64,000 bases of DNA from Lactobacillus sp. PV034. GTDB taxonomy: Bacteria > Bacillota > Bacilli > Lactobacillales > Lactobacillaceae. Position numbers and translations under genes: made by a program. The DNA lies in assembly GCF_014522305.1 (NCBI RefSeq), contig NZ_CP041982.1:1307001-1371000 (forward strand), read 5' to 3'. Below are positions 51,225 to 59,804 of this stretch, piece by piece. The notes under the pieces are model-generated. The model searched no databases. It saw only the letters and a program-made list of their open reading frames with translations, and had not been told where the DNA came from. Every line of letters starts with the position of its first letter. Position 1 is the first letter of the stretch.

Positions 51225-51254
51225 CAGTTAACTATTTTAGTTAACTGATTTTTG
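51225..51254 (+). terminator. Rho-independent terminator
   Basis: Perfect ten-base stem CAGTTAACTA/TAGTTAACTG with a TTT loop and T-rich tail. It ends the Cof phosphatase gene. Confidence 0.85.
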
Positions 51255-51261
51255 TTTTGAG

Positions 51262-51275
51262 ACTATTAAAATAGT
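51262..51275. promoter_or_regulatory. Palindrome in promoter region of metal ABC importer
   Basis: ACTATTAAAATAGT is a perfect 14-bp palindrome 20 bases before the start codon, a plausible metalloregulator (Zur/MntR-type) operator. Confidence 0.35.
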
Positions 51276-51294
51276 AAAAGGAATTTTAAATAGT

Positions 51295-52173
51295 ATGAAT
51301 AATAAAAAAAGAATTAGTATATTGGCAATATTAGTAACAATGTTACTAGTAGTCAGTGGCTGCACTAAGCAAACTAAAAAGAATGATAAAATTAATATTG
51401 TTACTTCTACTAATGTTTATGCAAATATTGCACAGAATATAGTAGGTAAGTATGGGAAGGCTGAAGCTATTATTCAAAAGAGTACAGTTGATCCTCATGA
51501 TTTTGAACCAACAACGGCTGATGCGAAGGTAGTAGATAGTGCTAATATTGTTGTGGCTAATGGCTTAGGTTATGATAGCTGGATGAATAATTTAGCAAGT
51601 GCTTCTAATAAAAAAGTAGTGCTTGTAGGTGAGGATTTAATGAAGTTAAAAAAGGGAGATAATCCTCATATTTGGTATGATTTGAATATGCCAGTGAAGT
51701 ATGTAAACTATTTGGTAAAAAAACTTTCGCAGATTGATCCTAAGCATAAGGCTTATTATCAAGAAAATGGCGAAGCTTATATTGCTAAAATAAGTAAAAT
51801 CAAAAAGATAGCACAGGGAATTAAAGGACAAGATAGTAAACCAGTATTTGTTAGTGAGCCAGTATTTGATTACGCTTTAGAAGAAGCTGGTTATAAAATT
51901 GGTGATAAGGGCTTTGAGGAAGCAATTGAAAATGATACTGATCCCAGTCCTAAGTTAATTAATCAAATGACAAATGCGATTAATCAAAAGAAAATTGCCT
52001 TTTTTGTTAATAATACACAAGCAACTAGTTCAACTGTGAATGGATTTATAAGAAAAGCTAAAGCAAAAGATATTCCAATATTGAATGTGAGAGAAACAAT
52101 GCCAACTCATGTTTCTTATCTTAATTGGATGAAACAAAATTATACAAACTTAGCTAATATTTCTAAAAAATAG
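51295..52173 (+). CDS. Zinc/manganese ABC transporter substrate-binding lipoprotein
   Basis: The 292-residue cluster A-I binding protein has a lipoprotein signal with lipobox VVSGC (Cys23). Metal-ligand contexts are VDPHDFEPTTAD (first His), DNPHIWYDL (second His), VFVSEPVFDYALEEAGY (Glu region) and the C-terminal strand. There is no His-rich acidic loop of the classical ZnuA type, so manganese or zinc cannot be told apart. It captures the ion outside the membrane for the ATPase and permease that follow. Confidence 0.92.
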   Translation: MNNKKRISILAILVTMLLVVSGCTKQTKKNDKINIVTSTNVYANIAQNIVGKYGKAEAIIQKSTVDPHDFEPTTADAKVVDSANIVVANGLGYDSWMNNLASASNKKVVLVGEDLMKLKKGDNPHIWYDLNMPVKYVNYLVKKLSQIDPKHKAYYQENGEAYIAKISKIKKIAQGIKGQDSKPVFVSEPVFDYALEEAGYKIGDKGFEEAIENDTDPSPKLINQMTNAINQKKIAFFVNNTQATSSTVNGFIRKAKAKDIPILNVRETMPTHVSYLNWMKQNYTNLANISKK

Positions 52174-52198
52174 AAGATATAGTTATGAGAGGTGCAAC

Positions 52199-52852
52199 TT
52201 GAAAGATATTTTAGAAGTAAAAGATTTATCAATGAAATTTGATAATAAAGTGATCTTTAAAGATCTTAATTTTAAGCTAAAAGAAGGTTCAATGACTGCA
52301 CTATTAGGACCAAATGGAGCAGGAAAAACTACTTTAATTAGAATTTTAATGAATTTATTGGAACCGACGGCTGGTATATTTCGATTTGATAAGTCTGTGC
52401 GGTTAGGATATGTGCCACAGTTTAGAAATATTGAGGAAGATTATCCTTTATCAATTAAAGCTTTTGTGGGTCTAAATGCGTCAACTTTTAAAACAAGTAA
52501 AATAAAACAAAAAATTGAACGTGAACTAGAAGAAACCAACTTACTAGAAATTCAAAATACTAGAATGGGTAAGGCTTCTGGGGGTCAAAAACAAAGGGCG
52601 TATTTGGCGCAAGCCTTATTGGATAGTCCAAATATGATTATTTTAGACGAAGCAACTGCTAGTTTAGATCCGAGAGCAAAAGAAGAACTGATGGAACTCA
52701 TTAAACACTTGAATGAAAAGCATCAAATGACTGTGTTATTTGTGACACACGATTTGGTACTGGCTAAAAAATACATGAAAGAATACTTGTATTTAAATCA
52801 TCAAACAGCTCAACAGGGAGTAATGAGTGACTTTGAGGGGGATTACGAATAA
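52199..52852 (+). CDS. Zinc/manganese ABC transporter ATP-binding protein
   Basis: The 217-residue ATPase starts at TTG with AGAGGTG four bases upstream. It has Walker A GPNGAGKTT, Q-loop VPQFRNI, signature ASGGQKQRAYLAQAL, Walker B IILDEATASLD and switch FVTHD. It is coupled to the permease by a one-base overlap. The length is slightly short for the family (about 235-250), with a trimmed C-terminus. Confidence 0.92.
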   Translation: MKDILEVKDLSMKFDNKVIFKDLNFKLKEGSMTALLGPNGAGKTTLIRILMNLLEPTAGIFRFDKSVRLGYVPQFRNIEEDYPLSIKAFVGLNASTFKTSKIKQKIERELEETNLLEIQNTRMGKASGGQKQRAYLAQALLDSPNMIILDEATASLDPRAKEELMELIKHLNEKHQMTVLFVTHDLVLAKKYMKEYLYLNHQTAQQGVMSDFEGDYE

Positions 52853-53652
52853 TGTTTCAATTTGAATTTATGCGTTTTGCCTTTTTAGCGTCTACCTTCA
52901 TTGCAATCACATGTGGTGTCGTAGGAATTTATGTAGTTTCAAGAAACTTTAGTTTCTTAGCCCATACCTTATCCGAAATTGGTTTTGCCGGGGCTGCTTT
53001 TGCAGTATTTATGGGAATAGCGCCTCTTTGGGGGATGTTGTTATTTACCTTACTTGGCTCAGTTAGTGTAGGTGAACTAACGACCCGAAGTGATCAAAAA
53101 GAGTCTTCAATTAGTGCAATTTCTGCCTTATTTATTGGCTTAGGGGTATTATTTTTAGCAATTTCTGGCTCTAATAGTCGTTATGCAACGAATATCTTAT
53201 TCGGTAGTATTATTGGGGTGGATTATACTGGTGTAGTGCAATTAGTCGTGCTATCAATTATAGTTTTATTGCTTATTTTTTTAGTACAACGTCCTTTAAA
53301 TTTTGATTCTTTTGATCATATTGGTGCACAAGCTCATGGTGTTAAAAGTGGGATTGTAGGAGTAGTATTTCTTGTAGCACTAGCTATGTCAGTTTCGATT
53401 GGATCACAAATTGTGGGCTCATTACTGGTATTTATCTTACTTACTTTGCCTGCCTCAACTGCTAAATACTTAGGTAGAACAATTGGCTCAATGATGATTT
53501 GGTCAATAATGATAGCGCTAGTTGGAGTTTGGGCTGGATTATATTTAGGTTTTTTAACTAATTGGCCAGTTACCTTTTTTATTGCAATTATTGAAGTGGC
53601 AATTTATTTAGGAACCTACTTCTTTAATTTGTTTAGAAATTCTTTTAATTAA
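52852..53652 (+). CDS. Zinc/manganese ABC transporter permease (ZnuB/MntB family)
   Basis: The 266-residue protein has seven or eight hydrophobic helices. Family landmarks are AHTLSEIGFAGAAFA (the conserved H-x-x-S-x-x-G-x-A motif) and LLVFILLTLPASTAKYL. GAGGGGGA lies upstream and the ATG overlaps the ATPase stop. It forms the membrane channel of the importer. Confidence 0.93.
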   Translation: MFQFEFMRFAFLASTFIAITCGVVGIYVVSRNFSFLAHTLSEIGFAGAAFAVFMGIAPLWGMLLFTLLGSVSVGELTTRSDQKESSISAISALFIGLGVLFLAISGSNSRYATNILFGSIIGVDYTGVVQLVVLSIIVLLLIFLVQRPLNFDSFDHIGAQAHGVKSGIVGVVFLVALAMSVSIGSQIVGSLLVFILLTLPASTAKYLGRTIGSMMIWSIMIALVGVWAGLYLGFLTNWPVTFFIAIIEVAIYLGTYFFNLFRNSFN

Positions 53653-53689
53653 AAAATGGAAGGGATACAAAATCCCTTCCATTTTTTTG
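53652..53689. terminator. Bidirectional terminator
   Basis: Stem ATGGAAGGGAT/ATCCCTTCCAT flanked by A- and T-tracts, five-base loop; between the convergent permease and pepF genes. Confidence 0.93.
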
Positions 53690-53697
53690 TTTTAATT

Positions 53698-55497
53698 TTA
53701 AAGTTGATTAATCAAATTTTCGAATTCATTTAAACGCTTTTCAAAGGTGGTAAAGGCGTCTTCTAAGTAATTCTTTTGGGTCATGTCTACCCCTGCTTTT
53801 TTCATAATTTCAATTGGGTAGTCACTAGATCCAGCTTTTAGAAAATCAATGTAAGCTTGCGTTTGTTCAGGAGTTCCATGAACAATTTTATTTGCTAGGG
53901 CAGTAGCTGCAGCAAAACCAGTAGCGTATTGGTAAACATAAAAGTTGTAATAAAAGTGAGGGATACGAGCCCATTCCAAGGCAATATCTCCACCTGGTTC
54001 GACGCTATCGCCATAATATTTTTGATTTAGTCGGCTATAATAATCGCTTAAAACTTCTGCAGTTAAAGGAGCACCTTGAGCATCAGTTTCATGAATAAAT
54101 TGTTCAAATTCAGCAAATTGAGTTTGGCGGAATAAAGTACCCTTAAACGAATCTAAGTAGTGATTCAAAATGAATGCTCTTGTTTTAGGTTCAGTGATTT
54201 TATCTAAGAAATATTCAGTTAGAATATTTTCATTTGTGGTTGAAGCAATTTCTGCTACAAAAATTGGATAATCACCATAAATAAAAGGTTGAGTATGACG
54301 AGTGTACCAAGAATGAACTGAGTGACCTGTTTCATGAACTAAAGTAAAGAGGGAGTCTAAATTGTTTTCCCAGTTTAATAGTTCGTAAGGATCAGTATCA
54401 TAAGAGCCACCTGAATATGCACCGGTAACTTTGTTTTGTGATTCAACTACATCGATTACCCGATTATTGAAAATATAATCTACATGTTTTAGGTAATCTT
54501 CCCCCAAAGGAAGAAGAGCTTTTTTAGCTTCAATTTTTGCTTCTTCAAAATTGTAAGATAAAGCTGGTTCTCCAGTGAGAGGTACATACATGTCGTACAT
54601 TTGGAGATCAGGTAAATTTAAAATCTTTTTTCGTAAAGCAACATAGCGATGAAGTAAATCTAAATGTTTGTTAACTTCTTCAATTAAATTATCATAAACC
54701 TCAGTTGGAATATTATTATTACTTAGTGCGTCTTCACGAGCAGAGTGATATTTATGCATTTTTGCATCAAAATTATGTTGTTTAGTTGTACCGGCTAAGG
54801 TAGAAGCAAGGGAATTCTGAAATTGACCGTAAGCATCATACATTGTCTCAAAAGCATTTTTTCGTACGTTGCGATCTTGTGATTGAATTAAAAGTGAGTA
54901 AAGTCCATCGGAAAGTTGAACCATTTCCCCATTGTCATCTTGAGTAAAACCAAATTGAATATCTGAGTTGGTTAAAACATTAAAAGTATTAGCTGAACTT
55001 TCTAAAGCATTTTGAGCAGCTGCAATAATTTTTTCTTGGGCTGCAGGCAAGGTATGTGATCGCTTATTGGTTACTGTTTCAATGCGATGTGCATAATCTT
55101 TTAGTCTAGGTTCGTCTACCATATATTTGTCTAATTCGGCAGCTGGAATACTCAAAATTTCAGGATCTACGAATGAAGTAGCCGCTGAGAAATTACTAAG
55201 CAAAGCTTGAGCCTTAGCCACATATCCTAAATATTTGGTGTTACTAGTATCTACGTCGCTAGACATAGTGGCATAAACGTATACCCTTTCTAATTTGCGC
55301 TCAATATTTAAAATTTTTGTTATGCCTTCATATAACTTTTGCCCAGATTGTACTAGGCTACCTTTTAACTTTGCTAAGTTAGGAATAGCTTCATTAATAG
55401 CCTGGTATTCTTTCTCCCAAGCTGCATCATTTTCAAAAACACCGCTCAAATCCCATTTTAGATCTTGTGCTACTTCATCTCTAGTTGGAATAGCCAT
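53698..55497 (-). CDS. pepF: Oligoendopeptidase F
   Basis: From the ATG at 55497 (AAGGA five bases upstream; a second ATG two codons earlier is less well spaced) the protein has 599 residues. It is an M3-family zinc endopeptidase. The zinc motif is LVHETGHSVHSW (HExxH), with the third ligand Glu in YPIFVAEIASTTNE. It cleaves peptides of about 7-17 residues in the cytoplasm and takes part in nitrogen nutrition and peptide turnover. Confidence 0.96.
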   Translation of the reverse strand: MAIPTRDEVAQDLKWDLSGVFENDAAWEKEYQAINEAIPNLAKLKGSLVQSGQKLYEGITKILNIERKLERVYVYATMSSDVDTSNTKYLGYVAKAQALLSNFSAATSFVDPEILSIPAAELDKYMVDEPRLKDYAHRIETVTNKRSHTLPAAQEKIIAAAQNALESSANTFNVLTNSDIQFGFTQDDNGEMVQLSDGLYSLLIQSQDRNVRKNAFETMYDAYGQFQNSLASTLAGTTKQHNFDAKMHKYHSAREDALSNNNIPTEVYDNLIEEVNKHLDLLHRYVALRKKILNLPDLQMYDMYVPLTGEPALSYNFEEAKIEAKKALLPLGEDYLKHVDYIFNNRVIDVVESQNKVTGAYSGGSYDTDPYELLNWENNLDSLFTLVHETGHSVHSWYTRHTQPFIYGDYPIFVAEIASTTNENILTEYFLDKITEPKTRAFILNHYLDSFKGTLFRQTQFAEFEQFIHETDAQGAPLTAEVLSDYYSRLNQKYYGDSVEPGGDIALEWARIPHFYYNFYVYQYATGFAAATALANKIVHGTPEQTQAYIDFLKAGSSDYPIEIMKKAGVDMTQKNYLEDAFTTFEKRLNEFENLINQL

Positions 55498-55653
55498 AAT
55501 CATCCTTCTTTCTTTATCTTAAATTTACTATTAATTATAGTTAATAACTCCTTGCGAAAAAATAAAAGTTTATTAATAATATAATTCAAGTGATTCAATA
55601 ACAAAAAATTGTGGTAAAAAGTAGTTAAGAAATATAGAAGGGAAATTGGCTTA

Positions 55654-56805
55654 ATGAATCCAGAAAATCATGATCAATCTTCTAACCCACATAATTCGAC
55701 ATCAAAAATAAAATTATCACGAAATAAGTATTTAGCTGCAGATCAAAGTAAACAAAAAAAATCTCATTTTGGAGCTAAAGTTACTGGATTAATTGCTCTT
55801 TTGGTTATTGGAATTGGGGTTGCTTATGGAGCAGGAGTATACTTTAATGCATTAGAAACTGTCCAACAAGCTTATCATGGTAATGGAACTACTTCGAAGA
55901 GAATTTCTGAAAATAAACCAATTTCAATTTTACTTTTAGGAGTAGATCAGGGAATTGAAGGTCGTCATGATCAAGGAAATTCAGATACCATGATTTTGAT
56001 TACATTGAACCCACAGAAGAAAAAAGCTACGATGACATCTATTCCTCGAGATTTACTGGTTGATGTTTTAGGAGATGGAAAAGACGGCGGTAAGTATTAC
56101 ATGTCCCGTATTAATTCAGCCTATGAAGTAGGAGGTTATCGCGCATCAAGCAAAACTGTCTCTAAGGCATTTAATGTTCCGATTAATTATTATATGGAAG
56201 TAAATATGCAGGCTCTGGAAAGCATGGTTGATGCAGTTGGTGGAGTTGATGTCAATGTTCCCTTTACCTTTACATACCACACGCACTTTAAAAAGGGAAA
56301 GATGCATTTAAATGGAAAACAAGCACTTGATTATGCACGTATGAGAAAAGACGATCCTAGAGGAGACTATGGCCGCCAGATGAGGCAAAGACAAATAATT
56401 AATCAAATAGTAAATAAGGGTCTGTCAATCAACTCAGTAAGTAATTATCGTAAAATTCTGAAGATTATTTCAAAATATGTGGAAACTAATTTAACGTTTA
56501 ATGATATGATGACGATTGCTATGAATTATCGTGGAGTCGCTTCAAATATCGAAAGTGGATACGTACATGGACACGATGCTACAATCGGCGGCGCTTCAAT
56601 GCAAGTAGCCTCAACCAAAGAATTACAACGAGTTTCGGATCTAAACCGAAGTAATCTAGATTTACCAAAAGAAAAACTGCATAATGAAGAAACACGGCAG
56701 AATAGATTACAAAAAGGGATTGATTGGAAAGATCCAGCTGAATTTGAAAATTATATCATTTATGCGCAACATTCCGATACTCAGGCATGGGATGGTACAA
56801 ATTAA
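55654..56805 (+). CDS. LytR-CpsA-Psr (LCP) family protein
   Basis: The 383-residue protein has a hydrophilic cytoplasmic N-terminus (about 45 residues), one transmembrane helix (about 46-68) and an extracellular LCP domain. Landmarks are SILLLGVDQG, GNSDTMILITLNP, SIPRDLLVDV (pyrophosphate/Arg site) and YARMRKDDPRGDYGRQMRQR. LCP enzymes transfer teichoic acids or polysaccharides from lipid carriers to peptidoglycan. GGGAAATTG precedes the start. It is monocistronic. Confidence 0.94.
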   Translation: MNPENHDQSSNPHNSTSKIKLSRNKYLAADQSKQKKSHFGAKVTGLIALLVIGIGVAYGAGVYFNALETVQQAYHGNGTTSKRISENKPISILLLGVDQGIEGRHDQGNSDTMILITLNPQKKKATMTSIPRDLLVDVLGDGKDGGKYYMSRINSAYEVGGYRASSKTVSKAFNVPINYYMEVNMQALESMVDAVGGVDVNVPFTFTYHTHFKKGKMHLNGKQALDYARMRKDDPRGDYGRQMRQRQIINQIVNKGLSINSVSNYRKILKIISKYVETNLTFNDMMTIAMNYRGVASNIESGYVHGHDATIGGASMQVASTKELQRVSDLNRSNLDLPKEKLHNEETRQNRLQKGIDWKDPAEFENYIIYAQHSDTQAWDGTN

Positions 56806-56818
56806 GAATATATTTATT

Positions 56819-56854
56819 AAAAATGACTTTTTAATCGTAAAAGGTCATTTTTTT
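56819..56854 (+). terminator. Rho-independent terminator
   Basis: Stem AAAAATGACTTTTTA/TAAAAGGTCATTTTT (one G-U) with an ATCG loop and T-run. It isolates the LCP gene from the redox cassette. Confidence 0.9.
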
Positions 56855-56855
56855 A

Positions 56856-56897
56856 TTGACAATGATTTAAATAATATGTTTACTTATTTTTAGTAAG
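56856..56897 (+). promoter_or_regulatory. Promoter and operator 1 of redox cassette
   Basis: TTGACA (56856-56861), 17-base spacer, TTTACT (56879-56884). The 16-mer ACTTATTTTTAGTAAG (56882-56897) overlaps the -10 and start. TTACT and AGTAA within the site form an inverted repeat. The same 16 bases recur at 57881-57896. Confidence 0.65.
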
Positions 56898-56917
56898 GGC
56901 AAAAAGAGGAGATAATA

Positions 56918-57217
56918 ATGGAAAAGTTACCAAAAAACGGAATAATATACTTTGGTACTATGGCTTGTGGTCATGGCTATGCGGAAGGCAAATTAATATC
57001 TAAGTTAGGTCAAATGCATTATCCTTTAGTTTTACCTAATGAAGATGAAACGGTTAAATGGAGTAGATATTTAAATATTACACGCACACCTAGCTTTGCA
57101 ATTATCAAAGATGGACAACTTAAAGAAATATTTGATGGTTTTTTAAATGAAGTGCAAATATTAACAATCGTAAAATATTATTTTAATGGAAGTAAACAAA
57201 ATGGAAAAATTAGCTGA
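56918..57217 (+). CDS. Thioredoxin-fold protein with single active-site cysteine
   Basis: The 99-residue protein follows the thioredoxin pattern: strand GIIYFGTMACGHGYAEGKL with the active-site position reading ACGHGYA (one Cys, His and no CxxC), then helix, NITRTPSFAIIKDGQL with the cis-proline TPS, and a final helix. A monothiol site suggests a thiol carrier or sensor rather than a dithiol reductase. GAGGAGA precedes the ATG. It overlaps the ArsR-rhodanese gene and shares operator 1. Confidence 0.8.
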   Translation: MEKLPKNGIIYFGTMACGHGYAEGKLISKLGQMHYPLVLPNEDETVKWSRYLNITRTPSFAIIKDGQLKEIFDGFLNEVQILTIVKYYFNGSKQNGKIS

Positions 57218-57857
57218 TAAATATCAAAATGCTGCATTTGAGCAGGTAGTAAAAATTGGAAAGACCTTTAGCAATTTAACGCGAATCAAAATATTATTTA
57301 TGCTTGATCAAGGTCCAAAATCAGTAGAAGAACTTGCAGGCCAAATAAATATGAGTGTTGCAAATACCTCGAAAAATTTACAAATCTTAAAGCAAGTAAA
57401 TTTGGTAAAAGAAGAAAAACAAAAAAATTTTGTTATCTATCATCTCACTTCAAAAAAAGTAAATGAATTATTATCACTTTTAATTGATTTGAGTGAAGAA
57501 GCTTTACCAAGTTTTACTGAATTAGAAGATAACTTAGTGGCTAAGACAACAGATTTACCTCATGTCGATTCAAAAACTTTATATGATAAATTATCTTCTA
57601 ATGGGGCTTATGTGCTAGATTTACGCCCTAAAGATGAATTTGATAATGATCATTTACCTCAAGCTCATAATATTGACTATCACTATATTGATGAGCATCT
57701 CAATGAATTACCAAATGATCAGGATATTATCGTTTATTGTCGTGGCCGTTTATGTGGCATTGCAAATGTAGTTGGACAACGATTACAAGATTTAGGCCAT
57801 CAGGTCTACACCTATAACCATACAGTATCAGAATGGAAAAATGATATTCAAAAATAA
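57201..57857 (+). CDS. ArsR-family repressor fused to a rhodanese domain
   Basis: The ATG at 57201 (GGAAG eight bases upstream) is preferred to an in-frame ATG at 57186; the product has 218 residues. Residues about 10-95 are an ArsR winged helix (KSVEELAGQINMSVANTSKNLQ is split across helices 3 and 4) with no cysteine metal site. Residues about 120-215 are a rhodanese domain with loop YCRGRLCG, giving Cys180 and Cys185. The fusion fits a persulfide/thiol-oxidation sensor. It overlaps the thioredoxin-like gene by 17 bases. A repeated 16-mer in both promoters of the cassette is its likely operator. Confidence 0.88.
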   Translation: MEKLADKYQNAAFEQVVKIGKTFSNLTRIKILFMLDQGPKSVEELAGQINMSVANTSKNLQILKQVNLVKEEKQKNFVIYHLTSKKVNELLSLLIDLSEEALPSFTELEDNLVAKTTDLPHVDSKTLYDKLSSNGAYVLDLRPKDEFDNDHLPQAHNIDYHYIDEHLNELPNDQDIIVYCRGRLCGIANVVGQRLQDLGHQVYTYNHTVSEWKNDIQK

Positions 57858-57877
57858 AATGATTTAAGATTTAAGTG

Positions 57878-57908
57878 TTGACTTATTTTTAGTAAGTAAT
57901 AATATAAT
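57878..57908 (+). promoter_or_regulatory. Promoter and operator 2 upstream of trxB-like gene
   Basis: TTGACT (57878-57883) and TATAAT (57903-57908, spacing 19; TAATAT at 57900 gives 16). The 16-mer ACTTATTTTTAGTAAG (57881-57896) fills the spacer, identical to operator 1. Repressor bound here would exclude RNA polymerase. Confidence 0.7.
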
Positions 57909-57971
57909 TATATAAATTAATCAACGAAAACGTAGAATAGTTATTAAATAAAATAATTTAGGAGAAAGCAA

Positions 57972-58907
57972 ATGAAAAAGTATGATGTAGCAGTTATTGG
58001 AGCAGGTCCTGGTGGAATGACTGCAGCATTATATGCTGCAAGAGCTAACCTCAAGGTAGCAATGATTGATCGCGGTGTTTATGGTGGTCAAATGAATAAT
58101 ACCGCTGAAGTAGAAAACTATCCTGGTTTTCCTTCAATTATGGGTCCTGAACTTGGTGAAAAAATGTACCAGAGTACGATTAAGCAAAACGTTGAATTTG
58201 TTTATGGTGATGTAGCTGGACTTAAAATGGACGGTCATAAACGCATTGTTCAAATGGAACCAGAAGATATTCAAGCAACAGTAGTAATTATTGCAACTGG
58301 ATCAAATAATAAGAAACTTGAAATACCTGGTGAAGAAGAATATAGCGGTCGTGGTGTTTCTTACTGCGCAGTATGTGATGGTGCCTTCTTTAAAGACGAT
58401 AATGTTGTGGTAGTTGGTGGAGGAGATTCAGCTGTGTCTGAAGGACTCTACTTAGCAAATGTTACTGATGATGTAAATGTAATTCACCGTCGTGATCAAT
58501 TAAGAGCAGAAAAGATTTTGCAAGATCGTGCTTTTAAGAATGATAAGATGAATTTTACTTGGGATAGTGAAGTAAAAGAAATTATTGGTGACGGTCAAAA
58601 AATGACTGGCGTAAAAGTACATAATAATAAGACTAATGAAGACAAGGTTGTTGATGCAGCTGGAGCATTTATTTATATCGGAAATGAACCAAATACCCAA
58701 CCATTTAGAGATTTAGGTATTACTGACAAGGATGGTTGGGTAATTACTAATGACCGAATGGAAACATCAATTCCAGGTGTTTATGCAATTGGTGATGTAC
58801 GTCAAAAAGAGCTTCGTCAAATTATTACTGCAGTAGGTGATGGTGGCGTAGCAGGACAAAATGCATTTGAATATGTAGAAAGTTTAAAAGCTGAAGGAGT
58901 AAAATAA
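57972..58907 (+). CDS. trxB: Thioredoxin-disulfide reductase family protein
   Basis: The 311-residue flavoenzyme has the FAD motif GAGPGGMTAALYAA, the redox-active YCAVCDGAFF (Cys132, Cys135), the NADPH motif VVGGGDSAVSEGLYL and the C-terminal FAD motif IGDVRQKELRQI. It passes electrons from NADPH through FAD to a disulfide. Its natural partner may be the thioredoxin-like or DsbA-like protein beside it, rather than the housekeeping thioredoxin. AGGAGAAAG precedes the start; dsbA overlaps its stop by one base. Confidence 0.93.
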   Translation: MKKYDVAVIGAGPGGMTAALYAARANLKVAMIDRGVYGGQMNNTAEVENYPGFPSIMGPELGEKMYQSTIKQNVEFVYGDVAGLKMDGHKRIVQMEPEDIQATVVIIATGSNNKKLEIPGEEEYSGRGVSYCAVCDGAFFKDDNVVVVGGGDSAVSEGLYLANVTDDVNVIHRRDQLRAEKILQDRAFKNDKMNFTWDSEVKEIIGDGQKMTGVKVHNNKTNEDKVVDAAGAFIYIGNEPNTQPFRDLGITDKDGWVITNDRMETSIPGVYAIGDVRQKELRQIITAVGDGGVAGQNAFEYVESLKAEGVK

Positions 58908-59563
58908 TGGAAATTAAATACTGGTCAGATATCGCTTGTCCATTTTGTTACATTGGCTCTACTCGTATGAAGCGAGTAATGAAAGAAATTGGAATTTATG
59001 ATAATACAAAATTAGAATTAAAGTCATTTGAATTAAACCCAATGGAAGCAAAGCATGCTCACCAGGGCGACTATATTAATCACTTCACTGGTGGTAATCC
59101 TGCTATGGCAGCTCAAGCTAAGCAACAAATGGCTTATATCAGCCAAATGGCAGCAGGTGAAGGTTTAGAATTTCATTTAGATAAAGTAGTGCCAACTAAT
59201 ACAATGGATGCGCACCGCTTGATTAAGTTAGCTGAAAGTAAAAATGATCCAGAACTAGCAGAACGTGTAATTAATCGTTTCTATAAGGTCTACTTTACTG
59301 ATGGTGAATCAATTGCTGATCGTAAGGTCTTACTAAAAGCTGCAGTCGAAGCTGGATTAGACCAAGCAGAAGTAACTGAACTTTTAGATAGTGATAAATA
59401 TGAAAATGAAGTCAGATTAGATGAAATAGAAGCTCATCAATCTGGTGTACAAGCAGCACCATTCTTTGTTATTAACAATAAATACGCAATAAGCGGTGCG
59501 CAACCATATGAAGTTTTCTTAGAAGCTTTAAAAAAGGTACAAGCTGAAGAAGCAGCATCATAA
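58907..59563 (+). CDS. DsbA/FrnE-family thiol oxidoreductase
   Basis: The 218-residue protein has a thioredoxin fold with helical insertion: SDIACPFCYIGSTRM carries the active-site C11-P-F-C14, TNTMDAHRL marks the helical domain and GVQAAPFFVINNKYAISGAQP the cis-proline. No signal peptide is present, so it acts in the cytoplasm, as FrnE-like proteins do. It is translationally coupled to the trxB-like gene by a one-base overlap, which supports a reductase-substrate pair. Confidence 0.92.
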   Translation: MEIKYWSDIACPFCYIGSTRMKRVMKEIGIYDNTKLELKSFELNPMEAKHAHQGDYINHFTGGNPAMAAQAKQQMAYISQMAAGEGLEFHLDKVVPTNTMDAHRLIKLAESKNDPELAERVINRFYKVYFTDGESIADRKVLLKAAVEAGLDQAEVTELLDSDKYENEVRLDEIEAHQSGVQAAPFFVINNKYAISGAQPYEVFLEALKKVQAEEAAS

Positions 59564-59581
59564 TTCAAGGAGATGAGTAAT

Positions 59582-59719
59582 ATGAAAAAAGAAGAAAAAG
59601 TAACTAAAGAAAATAAGACTCCAAATTTTCATATTGTTGAAACTGATTCAAGTATTAGTGCAGGTATTTGTGGCCCTGATGGCTGTGTACTTGATTGGAG
59701 TAAAACTGAAAAAGAATAG
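59582..59719 (+). CDS. 45-residue peptide with CGPDGC motif in redox operon
   Basis: The ORF has an excellent ribosome site (AAGGAG nine bases before the ATG) and lies 18 bases after dsbA. Its 45 residues have a charged Lys/Glu N-terminus (MKKEEKVTKENK) and a C-terminal SAGICGPDGCVLDWS with Cys30 and Cys35. There is no signal peptide. The C-x4-C spacing equals that of the rhodanese loop of the cassette repressor. A strong terminator follows, so it is the last cistron. It could be a small redox substrate, metal binder or chaperone of DsbA; no family is recognised. Confidence 0.65.
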   Translation: MKKEEKVTKENKTPNFHIVETDSSISAGICGPDGCVLDWSKTEKE

Positions 59720-59736
59720 ATAAAACATTCTAAGCT

Positions 59737-59786
59737 AAATAGTGAATTAGTTATCCGACGGGATAATTAATTCACTATTTTTTATT
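59737..59786 (+). terminator. Strong rho-independent terminator
   Basis: Twenty-base stem (59737-59756 with 59761-59780, one G-U), GACG loop and T-run. It ends the redox operon. Confidence 0.93.
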
Positions 59787-59804
59787 CTCTTGTAGAATTT
59801 AAGT

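Noticed and set aside
51225..51247. TTAACT...AGTTAA pair as an AdcR-type zinc operator
   Set aside because: The arms are separated by five bases too many for TTAACYRGTTAA, and the hairpin plus T-run is a better fit to the Cof phosphatase terminator.
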